Below, piece by piece: positions 7,233 to 14,643 of a stretch of DNA of 17,237 bases. Location: contig CABUVH010000022.1 of NCBI GenBank assembly GCA_902494935.1, positions 1-17,237 on the forward strand, written 5' to 3'. This stretch comes from an uncultured Collinsella sp. (GTDB lineage Bacteria; Actinomycetota; Coriobacteriia; Coriobacteriales; Coriobacteriaceae). The notes beneath the pieces are model-generated. The model was not told the DNA's origin and ran no database searches. It saw only the letters and a list, made by a program, of their open reading frames with translations. The position numbers and the translations under genes are program-made. Each line of letters begins with the position of its first letter. Position 1 is the stretch's first letter.

Positions 7233-7553
7233 AGTGGTTTCGTAGATCATAAGTCGCGCAAATAGTCAAGTCATACCTGTTTGAACAAAGTAGCGGCAGT
7301 ACAAGCGCATTCGCGCTTGCCTAAAATCGATATTAATGAACAGTCTGCTTGTATCTGTAAAATGCGTGGCTTGATGAGCGACGCCTTGGCGGGTAATGAG
7401 TCAAAAAGCAGTAACGTAATCAACTTGTAACAAACTTAGACGTTTAAACAAATAATGCAACCTTTTACGAATTTAGCTATAATTCCACAAACCAAACAGG
7501 TATACTCCTTTCATGTCGTGTAGGAATTACGTAGACAAAAAGGAGGTTATGTG
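7233..7553 (+). promoter_or_regulatory. AT-rich promoter/leader region of the first PTS operon
   Basis: This 320-nt stretch has no convincing gene and is much richer in A and T than its surroundings. A consensus TATAAT lies at 7478-7483 with only a poor -35 partner, and a second TATACT at 7501-7506. Possible regulator sites include a hairpin/palindrome CAAGCGC-ATTC-GCGCTTG (7302-7319), TTGTAACAA (7425-7433) and GTTTAAAC (7442-7449). CTCCTTT (7505-7511) is fully complementary to the ribosome site AAAGGAG (7539-7545), with TGTC/GACA (7514-7517/7534-7537) adding to the stem, so a transcript starting near 7490 could mask its own ribosome site. Confidence 0.5.
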
Positions 7554-8543
7554 ATGGTAAGTATTGTTCTTGCTAGCCACGGGGACTTGGCAGCTGGAAT
7601 CAAGCAGACGGGCTCGATGGTCTTTGGCGATCAGCCGTCTGTGGCCGTGGTCTCGCTCGAGCCGAGCATGGGCCCCGACGACTTCCGTGCTAAGGTCGAG
7701 GAAGCAGTCGCTTCCTTCGAGGACCAGGAGCAGGTGCTCTTCCTCGTTGATCTGTGGGGCGGCACGCCGTTCAACCAGATCAGCGGGCTCATCGAGGGCC
7801 ACGATTCCTGGGCTATCGTCACCGGTGTCAACCTGCCTATGCTCATCGAGGCATATTCGCAGCGCTTTGACGCAAAGAACACTGCACATGCGATCGCAAA
7901 ACATCTCGTGACTGAGGCTAAGGCTGGCGTGCGCGTCAAGCCCGAGTCTCTGGAGCCCGAGGAGAAGAAGCCGGCTGCGGCCGCCGCTGCTCCTGCAGGC
8001 GCCATTCCTCCGGGAACGGTCATCGGCGACGGGCACATCAAGATTGCCCACGTCCGTATCGACACCCGTCTGCTTCATGGTCAGGTGGCCACCACGTGGA
8101 CCAAGCAGATCAACCCCAACCGCATCATCGTGGTTTCCGACGGCGTTGCTCACGACGAGCTCCGCAAGACCATGATCGAGCAGGCTGCCCCTCCGGGAGT
8201 CCATGCCAACGTCGTGCCCATCAAGAAGATGGCCGAGGTCGTCAAGGACACGCGCTTTGGTGACACCAAGGCCATGCTGCTCTTCGAGAACCCGCAGGAT
8301 CTGCTCAAGGCCATCGAGGCCGGCGTCGACATCAAGGAAGTCAACATCGGTTCCATGGCTCACTCCAAGGGCAAGGTCGTCGTCACCAACGCCGTCGCCA
8401 TGGGCGATGACGACGTCAAGACTCTCGAGGCTCTCAAGGCCAAGGGCGTCAAGTTCGAGGTTCGCAAGGTTCCTTCGGATTCCTCCGAGGATCTCGACGC
8501 CATGTTGAAGAAAGCTAAGGCCGAACTGGCCGCTCAAGCATAG
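7554..8543 (+). CDS. manX: PTS mannose-family EIIAB component (fused)
   Basis: A 329-residue cytoplasmic protein that relays phosphate from HPr to the incoming sugar. The EIIA domain (about 1-125) carries the phospho-His9 in the SHG motif. An Ala/Pro/Glu-rich flexible linker (about 128-152) follows, then EIIB (about 160-329) with its phospho-His175 in RIDTRLLHGQ. The length fits ManX/LevDE-type fused proteins. The ATG at 7554 is preferred because AAAGGAGG ends 7 nt upstream; a GTG codon directly before it at 7551 would be too close. First gene of a IIAB-IIC-IID-DUF956 operon typical of general glucose/mannose uptake; the substrate is inferred from this layout only. Confidence 0.95.
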   Translation: MVSIVLASHGDLAAGIKQTGSMVFGDQPSVAVVSLEPSMGPDDFRAKVEEAVASFEDQEQVLFLVDLWGGTPFNQISGLIEGHDSWAIVTGVNLPMLIEAYSQRFDAKNTAHAIAKHLVTEAKAGVRVKPESLEPEEKKPAAAAAAPAGAIPPGTVIGDGHIKIAHVRIDTRLLHGQVATTWTKQINPNRIIVVSDGVAHDELRKTMIEQAAPPGVHANVVPIKKMAEVVKDTRFGDTKAMLLFENPQDLLKAIEAGVDIKEVNIGSMAHSKGKVVVTNAVAMGDDDVKTLEALKAKGVKFEVRKVPSDSSEDLDAMLKKAKAELAAQA

Positions 8544-8561
8544 TAAAGGAGGGTCCGATAC

Positions 8562-9380
8562 ATGTCTGCAATCACTATTCTGCTTGTTGCGATTGTCGCG
8601 TTGCTTGCCGGTATGGAAGGCATTCTGGATGAGTTCCAGTTCCATCAGCCGCTCGTGGCATGCACGCTTATCGGTCTCGTAACCGGTCACCTTCAGGAGG
8701 GCATCCTCCTGGGCGGTTCGCTCCAGATGATGGCCCTTGGCTGGGCTAACGTCGGCGCCGCTGTCGCGCCTGACGCCGCTCTGGCCTCGGTCGCTTCTTC
8801 GATCATCATGGTGCTCGCCCTCAACGGCGGCGCCACTGATTCGGCCAAGGCCGTTACCGCGGCCATCGCCGTCGCCGTCCCGCTGTCGGTCGCTGGTCTG
8901 TTCCTGACCATGATCTGCCGTACCATTGCTACCGCTATCGCTCACGCCATGGACGGTTGCGCCGAGAAGGGCGACTTCTCCGGCATCGAGCGCTGGCAGT
9001 ACGCTGCCATCCTCATGCAGGGCCTTCGTATCGCCATCCCGGCAGTGCTTCTGTGCGTCATCCCGGCCGAGGCCGTTACCAACGCGCTTAACGCTATGCC
9101 CGACTGGCTGTCCGGCGGCATGGCTGTCGGCGGCGGCATGGTCGCTTCCGTCGGTTACGCCATGGTCATCAACATGATGGCCACCAAGGAGACCTGGCCG
9201 TTCTTCATCCTCGGCTTTGTCCTTGCTGCCATCTCTCAGCTCACACTGATCGCCCTTGGCCTCATCGGCATCTCCCTTGCCCTCATCTACCTTGGCCTTA
9301 AGGATCTGGCCAAGCAGGGTGGCGGCATGGGCGGTGGCTCCGGCGACCCGCTCGGCGACATTCTGAACGATTACGAGTAG
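8562..9380 (+). CDS. manY: PTS mannose-family EIIC component
   Basis: A 272-residue integral membrane subunit of the sugar channel. It shows the EIIC features: an early helix (about 3-20), FHQPLVACTLIGLVTGHLQEG at about 26-46, LGGSLQMMALGWANVGAAVAPD at about 50-71, then further helices to about 250. The Gly-rich C-terminal tail (KQGGGMGGGSGDPLGD) is likely cytoplasmic. AAAGGAGGG lies 9 nt upstream of the ATG, and the gap to manX is 18 nt, so translation is closely linked. It works with the IID subunit to form the membrane complex. Confidence 0.95.
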   Translation: MSAITILLVAIVALLAGMEGILDEFQFHQPLVACTLIGLVTGHLQEGILLGGSLQMMALGWANVGAAVAPDAALASVASSIIMVLALNGGATDSAKAVTAAIAVAVPLSVAGLFLTMICRTIATAIAHAMDGCAEKGDFSGIERWQYAAILMQGLRIAIPAVLLCVIPAEAVTNALNAMPDWLSGGMAVGGGMVASVGYAMVINMMATKETWPFFILGFVLAAISQLTLIALGLIGISLALIYLGLKDLAKQGGGMGGGSGDPLGDILNDYE

Positions 9381-9396
9381 GAGGGGAGTGATACAT

Positions 9397-10317
9397 ATGG
9401 CAGAGAACAAGATTCAGCTCACCAAGGCTGACCGCAAGAAGGTTTGCTTCCGTCATCAGTTCCTTCAGGGCTCGTGGAACTACGAGCGTATGCAGAACGG
9501 CGGCTGGTGCTTCGCAATGATCCCTGCGATCAAGAAGCTCTACACCAGCAAGGATGACCAGATTGCCGCTCTTAAGCGCCACCTGGAGTTCTATAACACC
9601 CACCCCTATGTTTCCGCCCCCGTCATTGGCGTTACCCTCGCCCTCGAGGAGGAGCGCGCCAACGGTGCTCCGATCGATGACGTCGCCATCCAGGGCGTCA
9701 AGGTCGGTATGATGGGCCCGCTCGCCGGCGTCGGTGACCCCGTCTTCTGGTTCACCCTTCGCCCGATTCTGGGCGCTCTGGGCGCTTCCCTGGCCATGTC
9801 CGGCAGCATCGTCGGTCCGCTGCTGTTCTTCTTCGCGTGGAACATCATCCGTTACGCTTTCCTGTGGTACACGCAGGAGTTTGGCTACAAGGTCGGCTCC
9901 TCCATCGCCAAGGACCTCTCCGGTGGTCTGATGGGCAAGGTCACCGAGGGCGCTTCCATCCTGGGTATGTTCATCATCGGCGCCCTGGTCGAGCGCTGGG
10001 TGTCCATTTCCTTCACCCCGATCGTCTCCACGGTCAAGCAGTCTGCTGGCGCCTTTATCGACTGGGCTAGCCTGCCCTCCGGTTCCGAGGGTATCAAGGA
10101 AGCGCTGACGATGTACAACTCCGTCGGTGCTACCGCCCTTGATCAGATGAAGGTCACCACGCTTCAGGCCAACCTCGATCAGCTCATCCCCGGCCTTGCC
10201 GCCGTGTGCCTGACCCTGCTGGTCTGCAAGCTCCTCAAGAAGAAGGTCAGCCCGATCGTCATCATCCTGGCTCTCTTCGCCGTCGGCATTATCGGTCGCT
10301 TCTGCGGCTTCATGTAA
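9397..10317 (+). CDS. manZ: PTS mannose-family EIID component
   Basis: A 306-residue membrane subunit partnering EIIC. Hallmarks are the amphipathic N-terminal half with FLQGSWNYERMQNGGWCFAM (about 22-41), the loop HPYVSAPVIGVTLALEEE (69-86), and MMGPLAGVGDPVFWFTLRP (about 105-123), then the membrane helices GPLLFFFAWNIIRYAFLWY and TEGASILGMFIIGALV, ending with a hydrophobic helix. The reading frame is open from a GTG at 9388, but the ATG at 9397 fits the GGAGGGGAG ribosome site (about 8 nt away) better. It lies 16 nt after manY. Confidence 0.94.
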   Translation: MAENKIQLTKADRKKVCFRHQFLQGSWNYERMQNGGWCFAMIPAIKKLYTSKDDQIAALKRHLEFYNTHPYVSAPVIGVTLALEEERANGAPIDDVAIQGVKVGMMGPLAGVGDPVFWFTLRPILGALGASLAMSGSIVGPLLFFFAWNIIRYAFLWYTQEFGYKVGSSIAKDLSGGLMGKVTEGASILGMFIIGALVERWVSISFTPIVSTVKQSAGAFIDWASLPSGSEGIKEALTMYNSVGATALDQMKVTTLQANLDQLIPGLAAVCLTLLVCKLLKKKVSPIVIILALFAVGIIGRFCGFM

Positions 10318-10373
10318 GCACGCTTCGGCTTAAGACCGAGAGTTGCTAGGTAAGGGCTTTTGAGCCATTGAAA

Positions 10374-10418
10374 CGGACCGCACCCGGTGGGTACACTGGA
10401 TGCGGTCCGATTGTTTTT
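10374..10418 (+). terminator. Strong terminator between EIID and the DUF956 gene
   Basis: CGGACCGCA (10374-10382) pairs perfectly with TGCGGTCCG (10401-10409). The stem continues after one C/A mismatch with CCGGTG/CACTGG (10384-10389/10394-10399, one G-T pair) around a GGTA loop. TTGTTTTTAT follows. It sits inside the operon only about 20 nt before the next start, so it probably lowers DUF956 expression relative to the transporter. Confidence 0.85.
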
Positions 10419-10437
10419 ATTGGAGGGCGAGGCGCGT

Positions 10438-10836
10438 ATGGCGCAATCTCAGAACAGCACGGTCGATCTGGCAACGCCGGCAACCTGCCTGATGGGGCTT
10501 ACCAGCCACGGTAACGTGATGGTGGGCAATAAGGCGTTCGAGTATTACAACGAGCGCAATCCCGAGGATTATATTCAAATCCCGTGGGACGAGGTCGACT
10601 ACATCGCGGCCGAGGTTTTACGCGGCACCAAGAAGATCACGCGTTTTGCCATCTTTACCAAGGATAACGGCCACTTTACGTTTACGACGCGCGATGACAA
10701 AGAGACGCTTCGTGCGGTCCGTAAGTACGTCGATGAGGATAAGCTCGTGCGTTCGCCCGATTTTATCGACGTAACGACCAAGGGCGCCAAGAGCATCCCC
10801 GCTGCCATCAAGAGCCTTTTCCACAGAGACAGCTAA
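10438..10836 (+). CDS. DUF956 (ManO-like) PTS-associated protein
   Basis: A 132-residue soluble protein matching my recollection of the DUF956 family, found next to mannose-type PTS operons and called ManO in some Firmicutes. Visible features are the TCLMGLTSHGNVMVGNKAFE segment (about 16-35), YIQIPWDEVDYIAAEVL (about 45-61), and a beta-strand/loop pattern like that of a small PH-like or GRAM-like domain. A role in regulating the neighbouring transporter has been proposed for the family; the mechanism is not known. The ATG at 10438 is chosen because GGAGGGCGAGG precedes it; the frame is open upstream but would run into the terminator. It has no membrane segment. Confidence 0.85.
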   Translation: MAQSQNSTVDLATPATCLMGLTSHGNVMVGNKAFEYYNERNPEDYIQIPWDEVDYIAAEVLRGTKKITRFAIFTKDNGHFTFTTRDDKETLRAVRKYVDEDKLVRSPDFIDVTTKGAKSIPAAIKSLFHRDS

Positions 10837-10854
10837 TCGTTGGCGATAGATGGC

Positions 10855-10904
10855 GGAAAATGCATCCCGGAATTTGTTCTCATTCCGGGATGCATTTTCC
10901 TTTT
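10855..10904 (+). terminator. Terminator of the first PTS operon
   Basis: A perfect 19-bp stem (10855-10873 with 10882-10900) around an 8-nt loop TTGTTCTC is followed by TTTT (10901-10904). The stem ends in GGAAAA/TTTTCC, so it can work on both strands. From 10905 to 11046 I see no gene, only an inverted repeat GCCATG-N5-CATGGC at 11017-11033. Confidence 0.92.
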
Positions 10905-11046
10905 GAGGGCCAGTTGGGAAAGCTTGTCCCATTATTTCGCGTTATTCCGGGTTATTCTTTCCGATATTGAGGATTGCCCTCGGAAACTATTCGCTATAGA
11001 GCCTTCTCGATGAGTGGCCATGCGCTACATGGCAAAGGGGTAAATC

Positions 11047-11055
11047 TGCTACACT
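11047..11055 (+). promoter_or_regulatory. Probable extended -10 promoter of tRNA-Arg
   Basis: TGCTACACT is an extended -10 element (TGn + TACACT) ending 10 nt before the tRNA, which fits a start site near 11062. No good -35 hexamer is seen; the palindrome GCCATG-N5-CATGGC (11017-11033) occupies the -35 position. Confidence 0.5.
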
Positions 11056-11065
11056 AGTACAACAT

Positions 11066-11141
11066 GCCTCCGTAGCTCAGGGGATAGAGCACCGCTCTCC
11101 TAAAGCGGGTGTCGACGGTTCGAATCCGCCCGGGGGCACCA
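11066..11141 (+). tRNA. tRNA-Arg (anticodon CCU)
   Basis: A 76-nt cloverleaf including an encoded CCA end. The acceptor stem is GCCTCCG/CGGGGGC with one T-G pair. The anticodon stem CCGCT/AGCGG encloses the loop CTCCTAA, giving anticodon CCT, which reads AGG. The T-loop contains GGTTCGAATCC. The gene has its own terminator downstream and borders the accessory locus that follows; tRNA 3' ends are common integration sites, but no repeat of this 3' end was found in the window. Confidence 0.96.
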
Positions 11142-11150
11142 GGGAATATG

Positions 11151-11180
11151 ACGGCGTCGCGGGAGCGGCGCCGTTTCTGG
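11151..11180 (+). terminator. tRNA terminator
   Basis: ACGGCGTCGC (11151-11160) pairs with GCGGCGCCGT (11165-11174) over 10 bp, including one T-G pair, with a GGGA loop. A short T-rich run (TTTCTGGTTT, with T74 in the stem) follows. Confidence 0.75.
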
Positions 11181-11230
11181 TTTGCGGGGGCCGCCGTGCT
11201 GCTCGCCCGTGGGGGACTGGCATCTGTTTC

Positions 11231-12431
11231 CTAGAGTGCGCTGCGGTAAATCTTTCTCGCGTTGTCCAGCGTGAGCTTCCTGAAGCTGCCGAAGAGCTCT
11301 CCGCGGTTGATCTTGAGGCCCGGAATCATCTTTTCGATATCGTCCTCGGTGACTCCGAACTCCGATAGCGCGCGCGGCATTCCCAGCGAGACGAAGAAAT
11401 CCTGCAGCTCGTCGATGGTCGCTTCGACCGCGTACTCGATTGCCTGCTCGGGGGTTACCTCCACATCGAGCTCGTCCGCGTCCGAATCGATGGGTTCGAT
11501 GCCAAGGGCCTGGGCGCTGAACTCCAGGAAGCGCTCAGGGTGCTCTCGCCATACGTAGCGCATCCAGGCGGGGAAGATGACGGCGAGGCCGGCGCCGTGC
11601 GTGATCTTGGTGTCCAGTGCGGATAGCTCGTGCTCAAGGCCGCGGCAGGTCCAATCGCCGTCGCGCAGGGCGTTATGGGCGAGCGTACCCACCCACATGA
11701 TCTCGGCGCGGGCGTCGTAGTCATCGGGGTTCTCCATCACCTTGGGCGCCGCCTCCCTCGCGGCGCGCACTAGCCCGCAGGCGATGTTGTCGGTTACGCC
11801 CACGGCGGGCTCGCCGGAGAAGAGTCGCTCCATGATATGGGCGATCATGTCGGTCACTCCCGCGGCGGTCTGGCGGGCGGGCAGGCTGAAGGTCAGCTCC
11901 GGGTCGAGGAAGGCGATGGCCGGGCGGTTGAGGTCCGTGTTAATGCTGCATTTGAGGTGCTCCTCGTCGTTGCTGATAACGCAGGAGTTAGAGGCCTCGG
12001 AACCGGATGCGGGGATGGTCACCACGCAGGCGACGTCGATGCGGTCGGCGGGAACGGCGCGCTTGCGGAAGAAGTCCCATACGTCGCCGTCGTATACCGC
12101 CCCAGTGCGATGGCCTTCGCGCAGTCCATGACGGAGCCGCCGCCCACGGGCAGGATGATGTCGGCGTCGTTTGCCCGTGCGAGCTCGACGCCTTCTCGTG
12201 CCAAGCCTATTTCGGGGTTTGGACGCACCCCTCCAAGCCCGATGTGCTCCACGCCCGCGGCATCGAGCGATGCCCTCACGCGGACGAGCGTTCCGCAGCG
12301 AACTGCGGAACCCCTGCCGTAGACAATGAGCGCTCAGCGGTAGCCGGAGGCGGACAGAGTCCCCCAACCTTGTCGGTCGCTTTTCGCCCAAAGACAAAGC
12401 GGGTGGGGGAGTAGAAGGAGAAATCGTTCAT
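11231..12431 (-). pseudogene. Iron-dependent alcohol dehydrogenase, broken by two frameshifts and a stop
   Basis: Related to BdhA/YqhD-type NAD(P)-dependent alcohol dehydrogenases. The start is at 12431 (MNDFSFYSPTRFVFG, GGAG 5 nt upstream). Reading then leaves frame at the G5 tract 12361-12365, meets TGA at 12334-12336 inside GYR-stop-ALIVYGRGSAV, continues in the new frame through the nucleotide motif GGGSVMDCAKAIALG, and shifts again at the G4 tract 12100-12103 into AVYDGDVWDFF. Adding one G at each tract gives 1203 nt, exactly 401 codons, a normal length. The last 290 codons are intact, including metal ligands in TDMIAH and in LEHELSAL...ITHGAGLA. Either a genuine pseudogene or, for the shifts, homopolymer sequencing errors; the TGA would still need an explanation. 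Confidence 0.85.
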
Positions 12432-12589
12432 GGAGCTCCAATCTGGCGTTTCGCCCTACATGCGCGGAGGAGTTTTTCGGGCGCATCGCCTGCGTTCGCG
12501 TCGCAATCTCGGCGGCGCGGTGCGGTCCGTGGATTCCATCGTATCGCCCGCGGCACCCCTTACCGACGATTGAGGCGAGTCTGCATTTC

Positions 12590-12818
12590 GCGGCGCGACG
12601 TCCACCTGGCGGACGATATCCGTTCGCGACACGTGGCCGTCCCGGTCGCAATAGCGTATGCGCACCGGGTTGCCGAGATGGGCCTGCGACCCCTTCTCCT
12701 GATGCGAGCGCGCGAGACGGGCGAGCAGCGGCGCGAGCACCTGCTCGACCGTCTCCTCCCGATACCACGCCGCCACGGGCAACCCGTTCACGTCAAACCC
12801 GTACGTTCGCCATGCCAT
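12590..12818 (-). pseudogene. Possible gene remnants: kinase N-terminus and WYL-like piece
   Basis: The frame from ATG 12818 reads RTYGFDVNGLPVAAWY, then ETVEQVLAPLLARLARSHQ, which recalls the N-terminus of P-loop nucleoside/sugar kinases of this class, but no P-loop follows. After about 42 residues it changes to NPVRIRYCDRDGHVS, which resembles the start of a WYL sensor domain, and then loses any likeness. I read it as fused debris of two genes. The surrounding stretch 12432-13086 shows no intact gene on either strand; the other open frames there are Arg/Ser-rich and look non-coding. Confidence 0.3.
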
Positions 12819-13086
12819 TCGCCTCGCCGCCTTCGCCGAACGAAACCGCGTATCCAGACCGCCGGTCCCCCACCCAGCACTTCGACGAGCCTTCGCGCTC
12901 ACTTCTGCGGTCGGGATGCGCCCGCGAGGCGCTCGGCAGGCAGCGCCATTTCCGCTCGCTGTGTCGAGCGCGAGTGTCGAGAAGTCGCCATATGCCACTC
13001 AGATGTAGCATGGAGTGCCGAAGCGCACGCGCCCGTGACGAAACACTGGCGCCAACCCGTTCCGCGCACCACCCCGCCCGTAAGGT

Positions 13087-13302
13087 GTGTGGCGAAAGGA
13101 GGACCAGCCGCATGAACATCCCCGAGACACAGAGCCTACCTCGATCGCATTCCGCACGAGCTTCTCTGACATTTCCGCCCATTACCACGTGGAGGTCCCC
13201 GTCGCGGAGATCGCCTACGCATACGACTACATCAATTCCCGGCATGCCCCGCGCAGGCAGGCCACGCTGAACGACGGGTCCGCGGCCCGGCAGGACGAAT
13301 GA
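13087..13302 (+). pseudogene. Likely C-terminal remnant of a PRD-type (LevR-like) PTS regulator
   Basis: The plus frame ending at TGA 13300-13302 encodes AFRTSFSDISAHYHVEVPVAEIAYAYDYIN, which resembles the end of a PTS regulation domain (pattern: helix, FxxIxxHYxVxxPxxEIAY). These domains are phosphorylated by the PTS in LevR/BglG-type regulators, which commonly sit directly upstream of mannose-family PTS operons, as here. Only about 45 codons show likeness, with nothing regulator-like upstream, so the gene has lost its DNA-binding, AAA+ and first PRD parts. An out-of-frame ATG at 13112 preceded by AAAGGAGGA could start a different 52-codon frame without likeness to anything. Confidence 0.45.
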
Positions 13303-13336
13303 CGCGCTTCGGCACAGGCCATGCCGAAACGCGTCA
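13300..13336 (+). other. Large hairpin between the regulator remnant and the second PTS operon
   Basis: TGACGCG (13300-13306) pairs with CGCGTCA (13330-13336) and TTCGGCA (13308-13314) with TGCCGAA (13322-13328), with one C/A mismatch and a CAGGCCA loop. It begins at the stop codon of the remnant and ends 10 nt before the GGAAGG ribosome site of the next gene. Without a T-tract it may be a relic terminator or an mRNA 5' stabiliser. Confidence 0.55.
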
Positions 13337-13365
13337 CGCAAGCAAAGGAAGGAAGCCAACATCAC

Positions 13366-13854
13366 ATGAGCATCATCGCAGCACGCATCGACAACCGCCT
13401 GCTACACGGCATAGTGGCAACCCAGTGGGTACCCGAGTTCCGTCCGCAGCGTCTCATGGTCATCGATGACATCGTCGCCAACGACCCGACCAAGAAGGCC
13501 GCCATGCGGATGGCAAAGCCCTCGGGAGTCGCCCTCTCCATTATCAACAAGGAGACGGCTCTCACGAACTATCGGGCGGGCAAGTACGACGACCACACGG
13601 TCTTCATCGTGGCGCGAGACCCCCAGACCATCCTCGACGTCATACAGACGGGCCAGGTTGTTCCCACACTCGTGGTCGGAGGCACAGTCTTTCCCGAAGA
13701 GGGGTCAGACGCCGTCCAGGTGAGCAGTCGCGCCTACGTCACCAAAGACGAGCTGCCCGCATATCGAGCGATTGCTGGCACCGGCTGCGACATCACCGTT
13801 CGCTATGTGCCGGCCGACAAGCCCGTAGAGCTCTCCAGCATCATCACGCTTTAG
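13366..13854 (+). CDS. PTS mannose/sorbose-family EIIB component
   Basis: A 162-residue cytoplasmic phosphocarrier. The active His14 lies in ARIDNRLLHGIVATQW, the family signature; it takes phosphate from EIIA and passes it to the sugar during import. Length is normal for a stand-alone EIIB. The ATG at 13366 is preferred over an upstream in-frame ATG at 13321, which lies inside the hairpin; GGAAGGAAG (13347-13355) is the ribosome site, with a rather long spacing of about 10 nt. First gene of a IIB-IIC-IID-IIA-GH32 operon. No promoter is evident in the 63 nt before it, so transcription may start within the degraded region upstream. Confidence 0.93.
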   Translation: MSIIAARIDNRLLHGIVATQWVPEFRPQRLMVIDDIVANDPTKKAAMRMAKPSGVALSIINKETALTNYRAGKYDDHTVFIVARDPQTILDVIQTGQVVPTLVVGGTVFPEEGSDAVQVSSRAYVTKDELPAYRAIAGTGCDITVRYVPADKPVELSSIITL

Positions 13855-13869
13855 CAAGGGAGTGAACTT

Positions 13870-14643
13870 ATGACACCATCCATCATCCAGATAGCCGTCG
13901 TTACACTCATCGCCTTCATCTACGGAGCCGAGAAGAACGCGGGACAAATTCTCACGAACATGTCCGTCACGCCAGCATGGTTCGTCGGACTTGCGCTCGG
14001 CGACCCCGTAACCGGCCTCGCCGTCGGCGCCATCGTCCAACTCATGAGCCTGGGCGTGGCGGCCATGGGAGGAGCCTCCGTCCCCGACTATCCCACTGCC
14101 GCCATCATTGGCGCCGTCGTTGCCATCACCTCGGGTCAGGAGGCGAGCGTCGGCGTTGCCGCCGGAATCGCAGTCGGCATGCTCGGCCTTCAGCTCGACG
14201 TCATCGCCAAGACGGCAAACGGCTTCCTCGGGCGTACCTCGCAGCGCTTTGCCGAAGAGGGCAAGTACTCGCAGATGAAGAGCGTACTTTTCCTCGGTCC
14301 GGTCTTCTATGGCCTTACGGCGGCCATCCCCACGTTTGCCGTACTGCTCTTTGGCGCCGATGCCGTCAACGCTTTCCTCTCCGTCATGCCCTCCTGGTTC
14401 ACGACCGGCCTCTCCATCGCCGCCGGTATCCTCCCCGTCGTCGGCCTTGCGATGCTTCTGTCCTTCATGCCAATGAAGAAATTCATCGCCTACGCCATCG
14501 TTGGCTTCGTTCTGGCCGCCTACCTGCAGATAAGCATTCTCCCCATTGCCCTGCTCGGTGCCGCCGCGGCCATCGAGTACTACAAGTCGCACAGCAATCC
14601 GTCCGTAAACGCCCTCGACGCTGGAGGTCTGGAAGATGAGTAA
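13870..14643 (+). CDS. PTS mannose/sorbose-family EIIC component
   Basis: A 257-residue membrane protein with the EIIC layout: helix at about 5-20, FVGLALGDPVTGLAVGAIVQLM (about 38-59), GVAAMGGASVPDYPTAAIIG (about 62-81), then helices at about 90-110, 140-165, 175-205 and 210-240, and a short polar tail. It follows the EIIB gene by 15 nt with an AGGGAGTGA ribosome site. Its end overlaps the next start by 8 nt (ATGAGTAA), showing translational coupling to EIID. Sequence is clearly different from the EIIC of the first operon, so this is a separate system and not a recent duplicate. Confidence 0.93.
   Translation: MTPSIIQIAVVTLIAFIYGAEKNAGQILTNMSVTPAWFVGLALGDPVTGLAVGAIVQLMSLGVAAMGGASVPDYPTAAIIGAVVAITSGQEASVGVAAGIAVGMLGLQLDVIAKTANGFLGRTSQRFAEEGKYSQMKSVLFLGPVFYGLTAAIPTFAVLLFGADAVNAFLSVMPSWFTTGLSIAAGILPVVGLAMLLSFMPMKKFIAYAIVGFVLAAYLQISILPIALLGAAAAIEYYKSHSNPSVNALDAGGLEDE

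Noticed and set aside
7527..9410. Minus-strand open frame of about 627 codons antisense to the PTS IIAB and IIC genes
   Set aside because: It has low-complexity composition (Asp/Gly/His/Arg-rich) and mirrors the third-position GC of the true PTS genes.
11117..11141. Attachment-site duplication of the tRNA-Arg 3' end
   Set aside because: No second copy of the T-arm/acceptor sequence was found elsewhere in the window, and no integrase gene is present.
13308..13324. Sigma-54-like promoter (CGGCAC...ATGC with GG-N10-GC spacing) before the second PTS operon
   Set aside because: The match is imperfect at both elements and is explained by the hairpin arms at 13308-13314/13322-13328. No sigma-54 activator is intact nearby.
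12793..13365. Minus-strand 190-codon frame and overlapping plus-strand 152-codon frame
   Set aside because: Both are Arg/Ser-rich with no domain likeness and no good ribosome site; they overlap each other and recognisable remnants.
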